Counted from the first letter of the stretch, positions 36,067 through 51,278 are shown. The stretch is DNA of 64,000 nucleotides from Blastocystis sp. Blastoise (GCA_039096225.1 JBBPEB010000007.1:620001-684000); one strand, 5' to 3'. Program-made: numbers and translations. Notes: generated from the letters alone by a model not told the origin.

Positions 36067-37900
36067 TTATAAATAAGGTCCCCATCCAGGAAATAGACTA
36101 CATAATTTATGATTATCACTTGCAGTATTAATAAGTATATCTATATAAACAGAAGGATCTTGAGTCTCTTTAACATCAGTATGACAGTCAAGTTTATTAG
36201 ATATCTATATATATAAAAATAATAGAGATAAGAATACTGAAGAGTTAATAAAAAGATATATATAACAATAAATATATATATATACTTTATTAATAGCTAA
36301 TTGTGCATCTTGTTTTCCATCAATATACTTACGAATCTATATATGTAACAATATTAAGACTATTCTCTATATATATGTAGATATATACATCTTTATTATC
36401 AATATTACTAGTATCTAAACACCATCGATATAGAGGATCATGAAGAAATACCTAGTGTAGAATATAAGTATTATTTATATTATAATAAATATAATTATAT
36501 TAATAGATATTTTAATAATAATAATAATAATAATATATAATAAATAATAAAAAATAATTATTTAGATATACCTTTAATAATGTTAATATAGTTTCTTTAT
36601 TTCCTGCTAATATTTTCATAATATCAGCCATATATCGTTTCATTTTAGCTTCTCCCCCGCGGGGAAAAGGGTCAATAATATTCTGAGTATATCGGAATGG
36701 AATAACCTCGGGAATTGACAGATATCGACCTTGTTCAAATACAATACCAAAATCAATATGAATAACACTTCCTGTATATATATATATATTTAGATATAAA
36801 TAACTATTATATAAAACGAATTAAAAATATATTCATATATATATATACCTGTATATTTTTGAATCAGAATATTCTTTAGATGTCGATCTCCAATACCAAG
36901 CACGTGACCATAAATAGAATATAATGATGTAGAATATAAATAATTCTCTCTACTAATATACCATTGTTGTATATTTGGATAGTTTTCAATAAAATAATAA
37001 TGAAGACAAGGGGAGAAATGATCTAAAATATCCATAAATACAGAATACTATATATATAAATATATAAAATAAAGAATATAATAATATATATAAAGAAGAC
37101 TGTAGCTAGAAACGATAATAATAATATTTATGTGTATATAGATTAACTGAATAATAAAAATCCTTGAAATAAAAGCATACCTTTTCATTCTTGTTTGCTT
37201 TTACTAACTTTTCTCTACACTTTCTTTCTGTGTATTCCCGTGGGAAATATCGCTGGTGAGCAGAAAGTGATACATCACTATAGAATAATATTAACAAATA
37301 TATATATATATAGATATAAATTTGGAAAGCAAAAGATAAATTCAAAATAAAATACAAAATAAAAAATTATATTAAATAAAAAGATACATATCATTAGCAA
37401 TATAATCTTTAAGAGCTATAGTATATCTTAACCAATGTAATAATCCAGCAGAAATAGAGAGAGGAATAATCTATATATAGAAGAATAAAGTTAAAAATCT
37501 TAATAATAATAGCTACAAATTAGTTTTGAAAAATTTATTGCTTGAAAAACATGTATACAAATACATATAAATATAAACAAATAAGTGAATATATATATAA
37601 ATTTGAATATACTTTATATGTGCATAATGATTGATATTTCTGATTATTTTGTATTCGTTGTTGATCAAAATATACGAATTCGTTGAAAATACAGAAAAGT
37701 TGTTGAATAATATAATCTGATTTTATATCATCTACTTTCAGCATCTCTTTATATATATGGGTATTATCTTCATAATCAGAATAAGATATTGTATCGTTAT
37801 CCCCGTGGGAAATACTATTATTTGATGAATATTTATATGTATCAATATATATAGTTTTTGGAACATGAATACCAGTTGCAACTGTCTATATATATAATAT
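36067..37900 (-). other. Kinase and FATC coding exons of the ATM-like gene
   Basis: Phased exons include FATC 36067-36204, the DFG exon 36572-36771 and the GDRH exon 36849-37047. Exons near 37190-37280 encode HQRYFPREYTERKCREKLV. Exons near 37390-37870 carry the N-lobe. An Asn/Ser-rich insert (YKYSSNNSISHGDNDTISYS) enlarges the loop between the PKTI strand and the K.DD segment. Introns are mostly GTATATA...TATATAG and under 100 nt. Confidence 0.85.
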
Positions 37901-40900
37901 TCATGATACACATATATAGAATATATATAATATTATAGGAAACAATATATAAATAATAAAGCTACTATATATATTCCTTGAGAATAATAGCTATAAAAAC
38001 AATAATAGATATACTTCAAAATAATCATAAATCTTGTATATATAAGGAAGTGATGGATAATGTTCAAGCGATTCCCATGGTAAATTTGGATAATCAGCGG
38101 TAAGAACAGGAATATCCCACAATTTCTTTTGAGTATCAAAATCGAAAAATTGACTAATTTTAAAGTTTTTCCCTCTACTTTTCATTTCATATATAGATAT
38201 AGATATATATAAAGTAGTAATAGTTATATAAGAATTAATCATAGATTGAAGATTCATAGATGCATTTGATTGGTCAGAGATCATGTGATCTAATATTGAC
38301 TTGATTGGCTTATAAGTAGGTAGTTCTTTATCACGTGATAATGAAGTATTTGTTCCCATTTCTACGTGATAATAATACATTAAATAAGGAAGAAGATGAT
38401 AAGGATAATCAACAGTCAGTTTCATGATTATTTTGCAAATTATACGCGAAAAAAGAGAATTAAAAGAAGGAATTCTTGATAATAACTGATTAAATATGGG
38501 TAAAAAGACATGAATTGGAAGAAGGTCAATTTGTTTAGATACTAATTCATTAATAGAATCTCTATATATATATATATTTAAATTTGAAATATGTTATAAA
38601 GTATATCCTAAATATAATTAAATAGAAATTTATAAAAATACATTTCACAATTATCAAACCATAAATTAAGATATCTATATATAATTTTTCCATTTCCCCC
38701 ATGTTTATTATTAGTTCCATCACCTCTATCCATGTCTATTCCCGCGGTTAAGCATGCAGCATACCAATAAAGTGTTTGTGATAAAGAAATAGAAAGTGAT
38801 GTAGTTATATCTTTATGTGAATTATCTTGTATATAGATCTCTCGAGAACGAATTTTATTATGTAATGATAATAACTGATCTTTTGTTAAACTATATATAT
38901 AATGATATGTATAATGATATTTATATATGATTATACTATAATATATATATATCAAATACTCTTTCCCTCGAATCATTTGAGTTAATACTTCGATATCTTT
39001 TTTATATGTATTCTATATATAGATATATAGTATGATTATGTATAATATATATATTATATATATACAATAATCTTATCAATGTTTTTCTTTTCTTCACTTT
39101 CATTATAATTATATTTGTTAGTATATATAGATTCATACAAACGAGCTATTTCTAAACAACAATAACCTATATATAAATAATAATAATATTATTATTATTC
39201 TTTTTCAAATAATAATTAAAACAATTATATATATACCCCAATTTTTGTTTTTCTTTGTATATTGTTTACATATTTCTTCATATTTAGAAACATCATTTTC
39301 ATTTTCAGTCACAATATCTGCATATTTATATTGTTGAATTGTATACTGATTTATTTTATCAACATCATTACTCTCTGTAATACATTGTCTATATAGAATA
39401 TATATATAATAATAAGAATGTTTTTAAATAATATATATTATTGACAAATATATAACTATATGTATATATACTTTATAATTCTTAAAGCATGATTATTCAT
39501 CCCTTCTTTAAATAAATATTTACTTAGTTCGAATTTATATATAGATATATCTAAGTCTATTTCTATATAAACATAATATATAAAATAATAGTGTAATTTC
39601 ATATATTCTATTATTATAGTTAAAAACAATATATATATATAAATATATACTTTTATCCTTACTAATCTGTAAAATATGTTCAATTCTTTTATTTATATAA
39701 ATATATTCATTTTTATATCCATATATATTATAGATCTTCAAATGATTAATAAGAATTGTATATATATCTGTTAAAAGTATTTTTTCCTTATATTTAGGAA
39801 GAGAATCGCGGTTATTTGATGAAAATGATTGATAATGAAGAAACATAATAGTTTCCAAATATGTATATAGATCTGATATATACGAATATGTATATATAGA
39901 AAGAGAAGAAGACAGATGCTTTGATATATTTACTAAAGAAATGAAATATAGTAAAATAATAATAAATAACGTTATTAACACAATAGTAATTTAAGTATAA
40001 AACAAATATAAATATAATAATATATATATATATAAATATAATAATAAATGTAATAAATATAATAATAAATATAATAAATATAATATTAATATACAAATAG
40101 TAGACGATGATGGAAGAGAATTATGTTCATAAAGAGAATCAAAATATTGAATGTAATTATATTTTGTAAGAAGCTCAATACTCATAGACTCTATATATAA
40201 TGTAATGATATAGTATAGATACATAGCTATTCTACATACATAAACATATATATATCTAGAATAAAAAATATATATTATATATATATATACTTTCATTATG
40301 AAGTGTATTATTATATATATTCATATATTGATCTATAAATGTATTTATATGCTTAAAAGAGGATGATGATGATGAAATCTGTCGAATCATATCAAATACA
40401 CCTTTATTAATACTATTAGATGCTAAATAATCACGGGAATGAATCGTATCATCTAACAAAAGTGGAGATTCCCATGAATAAGATTGAAGACTCATATAAT
40501 AATATTGATCAATATCTTTTGTCTCCGCATCAATAATACCATTCGATATATACCTATATGAACAAGAAGAGGAAGAATGATAAACATATATATAATATAT
40601 ATATATATATACATATTAAATAAACCATATAATCGTAAAGAAGACATGCTTTCAGCAAGAGGAAGAAAGATCTGTGAATTCCCACGGGGTTCTTGGGTAT
40701 TCAATGAAGAATCAACACTATATATACATGATAGAATATATAAATAAAAACGAAAATAAAATAAATTAATATACATATAAAGTGCTTTCATGTTATCTTG
40801 ATCATTACGTTTATTTGTATATATATAAGGATCTGAAAATATCTGAATATCTTTCTTTGTATATATATAACTATCGATATCATCAATTTCTTGAAAGATT

Positions 40901-43900
40901 CCCGCCATCTTTTGGCGGTAAATTTCTTTTTCTTGAGAGGATATCATAACAGAATCATAAGGAGATAGCAAAGGTTTTCCTAAAGTATTCTTATTCCCGC
41001 GATTATTTTCATAAAGATATAGATTATAATCATAAAGAAGTGTTGCTAGATAAAAATGATTTGTATATATACATATATCAATTAATAGAGAAATAGGAAG
41101 AGAAAGAGAAACTAATATAGAACAGAAAGGATCTATGAAATAACCGTGGGAATCATTAGAATTATCAGGAGAAGCATAAGTTCTTAATTTTCTTCTTGGA
41201 TTTTCAGATTGTGTTTCGGATGTAGGAACACTAATGGGAACAAAATCATCAGGTGAATCCGTTGTTTTAAAGAAGAAGATAGAGATCGTCCGAAGAGAAA
41301 GAAGCGTTGATATATATAGAGAGAGTAATTTTGTAAGAAGAGATTGTGGGAAATGAAGAGAATAATCGCGGTTATTACATGTAGAACATGAACTTTGATG
41401 CGTTTGAGGATTTAGTTGTGTTAATGAATATATATGTGTATACATTTCTGAAATAACCGTGGAAATAGAAAGAGTTTGTTTGGCTTCAATAAATACATAT
41501 ATAGTTAATGGAAGAAGATAATATTGAAATATAGGAATAGATGTATAGTTGAGAAAACACTATATATATATAATTGGGTAATAATAATATTTATATATAT
41601 ACAATAATATTAGGTAATTGTGATTTAATTTTAAGTTGATTATATGTATTAAATAAATAGACTATATGTTGTTGTATATATTCATATATAGTAGAATAAG
41701 AGACAATATGAAGAGAAGGAGAAGGAACATTAGGTAAAGATAGAGAAAGAGATGAAATATGATTGGATCTATATATAAATATTATAAAGGAAAAACTTTT
41801 AGTATTATAAAAAAACAATATATATATATATACTTATCGCTATTGATAGATTTTAAGAATAAAAGTATATGTTTATATTTATAAACAGATTTGGGGATAT
41901 CTTTATACAATTGAGAAATTAAGTTATTTTTTGAAAGATAATATAGATTTAGAATAGTTTCATAGGAATCTAAAGGCTTATTACTATATTTTATCCAATT
42001 TCCATGAGAAATATATAAAGATGAATATAGTAATGAACATAAGCTTAAAAGGTTCTATAGATGAGATTAATAATAATATATAAAAAGATTAATAATAATA
42101 AATTTTGTAATAATAAATATAATAATAATTATTTTAATAATAAAAATATAAATAATTTAAATAATATATATATACTTCTGTAATAGGATTTAGAGTAGAT
42201 TGTGCAGATAGATATGTATATATATTATTCTTTGTATATATAGAATGATAGAGAGATGGACATAAATCAACAACCTATATATATAAGTATATATATACAG
42301 ATCATTAATAATAATTATATATATATATATATACCCATTGTAAGAAAAAGAATATTTCGTTATGAATATTAACATGATTATAAATAGATTGATCCATAAA
42401 TAGAGCACTACTTTCATCAATATAATCACGGGAATCATCATTCATATATAATAAAATAGATATTAATAAATCTTTTAATTCATTAACATCTAATGAAATT
42501 GTTACTGAATTCCCGTGATTATTCGATTCTTCATTTGTTTGTATATTCTTATCTTTATCATTTTGAGTATTTATATTATTATCGTTTTTCCCGTGGCTAT
42601 TTTCCGAGTCTGATTGGTTTGTTTTGAAATTAAATGATTGATTTGTATATTTCGAAAGAGATTCAAGGATATTCACGGTTATTTTGTGTTTTTGAATATA
42701 GTTTTTAATATAAGTATTTAATTGTGGAAGTAGTAGATATATATATGTATAAATATCTTCATTAAGGAGAGAAATACAACGTGAGAAAAATGAAAGTCTA
42801 TATATATGTAATTATATATATGATTATTATTACATACTGTTGATCCAACGATGAATTCTATACATATATATAAGTATTATTTTATAATATATATATATAT
42901 ATATATATACTGAATAATCATGTATATCAGGAATGTATATATAATCAGAGACTTCTTGTGGAAGTAATAGAAGGGACTGTTCTAAATCTATATATATATA
43001 TAATATGTATTATATAATAATGTAATATGTATTATATACTAATATAATATGAATTATATATATACCTTTATTATTTAATATTCCCTTTATCAAGTGAATT
43101 GATGGATATATATAACGAAACACTTGAGATGCATCCATTCCCGCAGGAATTTCTATGTAATCATGATAGATATAATAAATTGAATGAATAAATAGAATAA
43201 ATAGAATAAATATATTAAATAGAATAAATATATTAAATATATTAAATAGAATAAATATATTAAATATAATAAATAAAATTGGTAAAAAAATATAAATAGA
43301 ATAAATAGAATAAATAAAATATACTGAATGTGCAGAGTTGATATATGATTTGTTTAATAAATGTATATACAGTAGGTGTAATAATAGATATATATATAGA
43401 AGAAGATTCTTCTTCGTATAAATACATATATATACAAAATAATAATTTATATGTATATATAGAAAACATCGAATAGAAAGAGAAACATAATTTATCTGGA
43501 ACCTAAATAATCGTGAGAATTATTGGAAGAAATAATAGTTTAACAAAGAAAAGAAGAATATATATAAACATATGTATCATATATTAATTAATAATAATGT
43601 TTATATACATATTGATTGAGTTCTATAAGTAAATAGAAACATTTATATAAATAAATAGTTTTCTCAGGGGTATATTGAACACATAAATCATTTAATAAGC
43701 AGAATAACCTCGAATAAGGGAATATTCGTGGTATATCATCTTTTGATACTCCAAACTATATACATAATATATATATACTATATCATATTATATATATATG
43801 TTGTTTCATATAAAGTAAATAGTATATAATTATAATATAAAAATACCTTTTGTATTAAGATCTCTACTAACTTCGGAATAGTATTCTGGTTCTCTATTTC

Positions 43901-45279
43901 CCTCATCTTCTCAGTTAGAAATATATCTCCATTTTTTCGTTCATTATACATATATATATTCTTTGTATAATGAATATATATAAATATATATTTATATATA
44001 TAATCCTGAATAATATCTACACTGTTTTCAAGCTATATATATATATACATTAATGAATATATAAAAAATATATATATATAAAAAAGTATATAAATATTTA
44101 TAAGATATTCAAATATATATAAACAATTACATATATATAAGTATAAATGTATATTTTAATAAATATAGATATAATAATATATATATACAATAAGTAGAGA
44201 ATTAAGTTCTTCTGGTATATATAGTTGAGGAAGTAGATATATAGAAATCATATCTAAATATACTATCCAATATATACGATGTGTATATATATATCCACTA
44301 ATTATATCTAAAGAATCCTTGTTGGGTAGGTATTTGGAGAGAGTATATGATAAAGTGTCATAATCAGGGTTATTTTGAAATTCATTCTTATTAAATGCAG
44401 ATTCCTGTGAATCTCTATATGTATATAAATAAGTATATAATTGTCTTTGAATAATCTCTTCCTATATAATAATAATAATAAATATATAGATAAATATATA
44501 GAAAAGAATATTGTTAAAAGGAATGTTAATATATATATATATATACTTGTTGGAAAATATATATAAATAAAAAGATTGAATTATTCCCATGTGTCAATTC
44601 ATTAAAAGGATATTCAAAATAACCGCGAGGATTCGGATTTCTATAAGAATAATATATTTTTTTATAAATAGTTTTAATAGAAATAAAATGTATATAGTAT
44701 AGATTATATATAGTATATATAGTATATATTAAATTTATTATATATATTATATATATTATATATATACTGAATAAAGAAATGAATAAGAGAAGGATTATAA
44801 AGTGCAGTACGAGATAAAGATAGAGAAGAAACACGGGAATATAATGACTATATAGAGAGAAATATATTAATAATCATGAATATGAAAATAAATATGAATA
44901 TATTATCATAAAGAATGGACTATGAAATTGAGAATAAAGAGTATATTAATATATAAATAATGTATATAAACATATATAAATAATGTATATATATACTCGT
45001 GTATAATAAGCTTGATATTGATGCAATAACGGTGTATGTGGAGATATATATAGATATTGATAATATATATAGATATAAGAAGGAATATAGATAGATAAAG
45101 AGGATAATAAATGCAAGAGACACAAATAAATAGGGAAACTATCTCTATATAGATATATATGGAGTCAAAGATATATATATATATATATTCAAAATATATA
45201 AATATATACGTTGAATCTTTTAATATTTGAGTTTTTAATTGTCCAATAGAATCAGCAATCAAGGAGGTATCAATTAATC

Positions 45280-45326
<47 letters not shown>

Positions 45327-48300
45327 GTATTGATCTTTAATTAGTGTTGACAAAAGACAATTATAAAGAAATGGATTTCCTGTTAACAAAGATTTGTATA
45401 TATACTCAAAACAATAATCACTATTATATATATATAATATATACAATATAATAAATTATCATTATATATAAATAGAATATAAATATATACATATTAGTAT
45501 AATTCATGGAATATATATGTATATATAAAAGTGGGATATGGAGGGAAAAAAGAGAGGGAGAGGAATGAAGAGAGGGAAGTAATGATGATACTATTGTATT
45601 TACTATATCTAAAACATTATATACTTATATAGATATAGATTAATAAAAGAAAAGAAATACAATAAAAGAAATCATGTTATTCTTAATATATAAATATACA
45701 CTATTATTCTTATGATTATAATATAAAAACACTGCAAGAGATTCGTACATAATTTGGCGGGAAGGAGGGAATTTATACCATGGTTTACCACCACTTAATT
45801 GAATTAATCGAGAAACTGGAGAAACCACGGAATCCATTCGTTGTGCAATACTATTATTCTCTTCATCAGAATCTGATTCTAAAGTAGCTTCTGTATTTCC
45901 ACGGTTATTTATGGAATTATTATGAAACCATTGAAGTAAACTTATATAATCAGATGGAAATTGTTGTGATAAATAATTTAATATTCCTTGTAATAAAAAT
46001 AATCGTGGGGATCCATAGAGTGATAAAGATTGAATTTTATAGATTAATGATGAAATTGTCCATTTACAAGTACATAATTCCCATGGGAAATATGTAAATA
46101 GAATTGAAAGAAGAATATCATTTGTTTCTATAAATAAAGATTCAAGATACATTGATTTGTTGGATTCCCGTGGGGATATAAATAATTGTGATGAATTTAT
46201 TGCTGAATTAATTAGCGAGAATATTTCTAAGTATATTTTCTTTGAATATTCTTGATAAAGAGAAGAACTACGTTTATATAGAAGAAGAAGGAAATAGAAT
46301 ATAGCAGGTATACTATTATTAGTATTAGTAGCAGTAGTACTAATGGACGAAGAAGAAGAAATAGAAGATGATGATGAATATAGAAGAGGTATAAAACGAC
46401 AAAGAGAAATAAGAATGTCTTTATACTGATCACATGCTCTCTCATATTCTGATTGGACAGATTCGTCATTTATGTTTTGTGATGTATATATAGAATATTG
46501 ATTAAGTGAGATATCTATAGAATGAAGAATTGATAGAGAATATAGAAATGAATTGAAAATAGTTTGTGAAGGTTGTTGAATAAGTTGTGTATATAAAATA
46601 TTTAAAGAAGATGAGAGAGAAGAAAGAGAATTATAAATAAATGCTGATAATTGATGAGAAGATAAAATAGTATTTTTTAATGGTGATGAATTTGTAGCTA
46701 TATTTATATTTGAGACATTACTAGAATGATTTAGAGTAGTATTTATATTATTAATAGTAGTATTAGAAATAGAATCTTTAGTTATATTTATAGGAATATC
46801 TTTTGAAATGAAAGTAGATTCTATGAATTGTTCAGAAACAAAGATTGAAGGTATAGTAATAGAAGAACAATAAGATACATAAAATGATGATAATGATGAT
46901 TGTGTATTTGTATTCTTGATATCTTTAAATCCTAAGGGAGATGAAATAATTGTATTGAATGAATAATCATGATTATAAATTCTATATAGAGATATAGAAA
47001 AAAGTGATGATATTATGTATATATATTGAGAATAGATAGTATTCCATAAAGGAATATCGATTTCTCTTGAAGATTTCATATAATTAGTAATAAATTGAGT
47101 TAAAGAGAGAGAATCGATAGATTCTTTATCTTGTATGGAATGTTGAATACATAGATTCAGTAGAAATAATCCATATTCAGTAGGTATAGTATAAATATAT
47201 GTAGATATATCTAACGATGTCTTTTTAAGAAATAATATGAATGAAGTAGATAAAAAAGGTATTAATAGATATAAAGATAATAATTGTTGTTTATATATAT
47301 AAAATTCTTTTTCATTAGAAGCATAGGACTATTTATATAAAATAATAGATATTGGAATATGTATATAATGTATATAGAATATATATATAAAGAATAGATA
47401 TTATAATATGTATATAATGTATATAGAATATATATATAAAGAATAGATATTAGAATATGTATATAATGTATATAGAATATATATATAAAGAATAGATATT
47501 AGAATATGTATATAATGTATATAGAATATATGTATAACAAAACAAATATATACCTCTTTAGAAGAAAAAATAGATATAAAGATTTCATTGATCGTATCTT
47601 TATAGGTATTTAGATCTATGATATATAAATGATAATAAGAATATTATATATATACCATATTCATGATTATTTTCTGATAAATAATAGAGAAATGTTGTAA
47701 AAAGTATATATCCATATCGATAAATATTCTTATATGAAGAAAGAGAAAGATATAGTTTAATAGAGTCAAATAATCGTGGGAATAATGAAGATGGAATTCT
47801 AATGGAGTTTCTAGAAATAAAATTAAAGTGAAAAGATTATTTGTATTTATATATATATGTATATTGTTGTCATTATAAAAATGAATAATATATAAAATTC
47901 TTAAAAATAATATAATATATATAGAGAGAGTAGTATATAATAAAATAAAAAGAATTAAAAAAGAATAAGAACATATAATTAGTTTAATTACTTATATGAA
48001 ATAATATAAATGTTATATATATATATACTTGAATAGAAGAGTAGATAATATATAGATATGAATAGAAGAAGGTGGAGAGATTCTGTTCATAGAAGAAAGA
48101 GTAGATGTATTTGTAAGTAAAGAGATATACTATATATATATAATATAATATAATAACATTTGAAATATATCACAAATAATAATTTTTAAAAAAATATAAT
48201 TTTAAAAATATATAATTTTAAAAATATATAATTATAAAAATAATATAGAATTCATTACTACATGCCTTTTCATTTTCTTCAATAATACTAAATAGAGGTG

Positions 48301-49462
48301 ATTTAACTTCTGGAATAATATGTTTTAAAGAAATAACAGTCTTAGAAGATATATTATTGTTATTATTGTTATTATTGTTATTATTATTATTATTATTGTT
48401 ATTATTGTTATTATTGTTATTTGAACTATTAGTATATACTGTAGATTGACTTTCTTTCGTCGTTAAATTCCCATGGGAATCCTCTGTTGAAATAAAAGTA
48501 GTTGAAGAGATGTTTGGAGTGTAAGAAGAAGGAATAATACTATTGGATGTATTCATGGGAATATCCGTATTAGAGTTGGAAACATCGTTATTCCCACGAT
48601 TTTCGGAACAAAGACGTTTATTTCGATAATTGTCATCAGTTGATTCTTTTATAGTATCTGTTTTATCTTCATTAATAATATTCCCATGGGAATCCAGAAT
48701 ATAATAAGGAGTATAGAGTAAAGAATAAGAATATAATATTGATTTATGAATAATAGAAACAAGTAAAGAAATAGTCAAATAATAAGAATCTTCATAATTC
48801 TCTTGGAAATCAAATACATAAGGTGTTGTTGGCCTAGTTAATATATAAATATATATAAATATAAATATAAATATATATAAATATATATATATACTTTTGA
48901 TTATATGTATTTTTGGATTCTTCATTAAGAATAGGGAATGAAATATTCTGTTGAAAAATAAAAGTAGATAAAAAGTTATAACAAGGTTTAGTTGACTTTA
49001 ATATACACTATATATTTATATATATATATATTTATAAAATAAAATATATTTGCAAAAAATATACATATATATAGAATAAAAAATATATATATATAAATAC
49101 ATTAAGAGTAGATATTGATGTCATTTCTTTATATAAGTTAATAAAAGATTGAATATGTTTATTAACATATATATATAAAGAAGAATCATGAGAATTATTA
49201 GGTAATAGTTGATAAAGTGTTGATATATATATAGATATATAGGAATAAATAATAGATTTCTGCGAACAATATCGTATATCTTCCAAAATATAACTATAAA
49301 TATATATAAATTATATAAACAACTAATTCATAAATATATATAATTTTAAAGTCTTTTTGACATATATATAAGTATATAATAAACATTATATATATATATA
49401 TATATATACTTTAGAAATGCCTCATTATTTTCTTTTATCCATAAACTTACTTCTATTGGATA

Positions 49463-49497
<35 letters not shown>

Positions 49498-50540
49498 AAG
49501 ATTAATAATCAATACAAAGAAAAAACGATTTATATTTATATAAACCATTAATTATATAAATAAATTTTAAAAAAAAAATGAATATAGAATACAATATACG
49601 CTTTATAGAATTGAATAATTGTGTCGTACAATATGATTCGTTGATCTTGTACTTCGAACAAAGCACAAATAATTTGTAAAGGAGATTGAATATTCTTAGA
49701 ATCCAAACAATATATCAATTGATTATAGATTATATTTAATGTATAACATAAATTCGTTTGTATTTTTGTTGAATGTATTTCTGTATAAATTGAATAGAGA
49801 GATGAACTTATTGAATCTAAAGTGTTTTTACCAATACTATTCGCATAAAAACGAATCTATAATATGAAAATATATTATTGGTAGAGTATAAATATATATA
49901 ATAATAATATTAAAGAAAACAATAATTATATAAATTAAAAATATATAATAATAAAAAGAAAACAATAATTATATAATATTAAAAATTATAATAATACAAA
50001 GAAAACAATTATCATCTTTATAATACTTAAAAATACAATATCAAACAAAAAAAAACATAATTGCTTTTATAATATTAAAAATATACTCCAAGAATAGACT
50101 GAATAAAATTTAAACTCAAAGCAATCAAATCTTCGTTACCTAAACTTTGACAATAATCTAGCATTGTGTCAATTAAATCTAAAATATCGCTAAATAATAT
50201 ATAAGTCAACTGAAATTCATTTTTATTAAAGAGAGAAAACGTATCAATAAGTAATTGCAACGAATTTAACTCAATCTTCGCTTTTTCTAAATCTATTGAG
50301 GTACATATGATCAATTTATTTAAAATATAACAAGATATCGACTCTTCCTCTTTATATAAATCATGATTTACAATATCTTGCTGATTTTTAGCATCATCTA
50401 AGTATCTATAGACACCAAATGTGATGATGAATGCATAAATATAAATACATTTTCAAAGTATTGATTGCCTTTTTACGATCTGTTACACGAGATGAATCAA
50501 GAAGATAACAAGTATCACGAATCTTTGCATGTGAATCCAT
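36067..50540 (-). CDS. ATM/TEL1-like: ATM/Tel1-type phosphatidylinositol 3-kinase-related protein kinase
   Basis: DNA-damage checkpoint Ser/Thr kinase homolog, 14.5 kb with dozens of introns. The ATG at 50540 opens MDSHAKIRDTCYLLDSSRVT followed by DRKKAINTL, which resembles the TAN motif of Tel1/ATM N-termini. The long middle is HEAT/FAT-type helical sequence with Ser, Asn and Tyr-rich inserts. The kinase end is diagnostic: TVATGIHVPKTI, KVDDIKSDYIIQQLF, IIPLSISAGLLHWLRYT, catalytic loop GHVLGIGDRHLKNILI, then HIDFGIVFEQGRYLSIPEV and FLHDPLYRWCLD. It ends in an FATC of LINTASDNHKLCSLFPGW followed by GPYL and a stop at 36067-36069. The GLGDRHVQN/HIDxG/FPGW pattern with DP.F.W favours ATM over ATR, mTOR or DNA-PK. 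Asp, His and Asn of the catalytic loop and the DFG Asp are present. The total length, probably near 3000 residues, could not be computed. Confidence 0.93.
43182..43320. repeat. AATAGAATAAAT-type simple repeat, within the ATM-like gene
   Basis: Degenerate 12-17 bp repeats of TAAATAGAATAAATATAT type, in an intron of the minus-strand gene. Confidence 0.7.
47344..47538. repeat. 49-bp minisatellite, four units, in an ATM-like intron
   Basis: Units start AATAGATATT at 47344, 47393, 47442 and 47491, and are almost identical. The repeat lies between minus-strand exons. Confidence 0.9.
48345..48421 (-). other. Poly-asparagine tract in the ATM-like protein
   Basis: ATT/GTT triplets on the plus strand encode roughly 25 consecutive Asn, interrupted little. 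It lies in a disordered insert flanked by Ser/Thr-rich sequence, as is common in AT-rich protist proteomes. Confidence 0.85.
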
Positions 50541-51278
50541 TGCATGCAAATAAGATGTCACAAGTGTAAAATGATTTTAAAAAATGAAGAGTGTTGTGAA
50601 ACTTGTTTTTTATTTAATTTTCTTTTTAATTTATTAATAAATATATATTCAATAGCATATTGAAAAATTATAAAGTAATTCTTAGTTGCATATTAATACG
50701 TATCAACATCATTGTTAATCATTTTATATTGTGATAAATGAAATAATTCTTTTGGAAACACCAAAATTAAACTAAAAAAAAAAAGAGAACTCACTTTTTT
50801 CATTATAAAATAAATAAACTAAGATATAAAGAACCAAGAAGCACATAGTAAGAATCTTAGAAATGAAAAAAAGTATGAATTGTAAGGCGAATTTATTTAA
50901 AAAATGAAATAGTTCTGGATTCTTGTCTTTAAAAATAATATATGCATGCATCGATATATATGCATATTTCGCACGAATAGTCTTTAATTGATTTCTCTAA
51001 CAATATTTTCATACTCAAAATCTATTATGTCTATAATGATAATATAACCTCAAAAAAAATATTAATATCATCATTTCTAATATAGCAGAATATTATTTAC
51101 GAAGAAAATGGATATTCAAAATGAGCGCGAAGAAATAATTCACTATCTATTCATAAATATATCAATATAATTCTTTAACTCTACTTACATGTTCGTTTTA
51201 TGACAATAACATACAAAAAAATTCTTGAAAAGAATTAGAAAATTCAAAGAAAATATCTTAATAATGTATTTTTAAATA

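Larger units (their letters stand above)
36651..48694. repeat. Dispersed exonic quasi-palindrome ~ATTCCC-RY-GGGAAT
   Basis: Examples on the plus strand: CCCCCGCGGGGA (36655), TATTCCCGTGGGAAAT (37233), CCCCGTGGGAAAT (37801), ATTCCCGCGGTTA (38738), AATAATCACGGGAAT (40426), AATTCCCACGGGG (40677), ATTCCCGCGATTATT (40992), AATAACCGTGGGAAT (41141), AATTCCCGTGATTATT (42508), ATTCCCGTGGGGAT (46163), ATTCCCATGGGAA (46078), AATAATCGTGGGAAT (47769), AATTCCCATGGGAAT (48467) and ATATTCCCATGGGAAT (48679). I counted about 30 copies in ATM-like exons. It is read in different frames: SHGN/NRGN, FPRE/FPWE, PRGG. Further copies lie at 19318 and 19404 (cargo gene) and near 60168, 61421 and 63032 (ASCC3-like gene). 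Confidence 0.75.

Noticed and set aside
47344-47538. CRISPR-like array
   Set aside because: Units are contiguous 49-bp copies without unique spacers, inside an intron of a eukaryotic gene.
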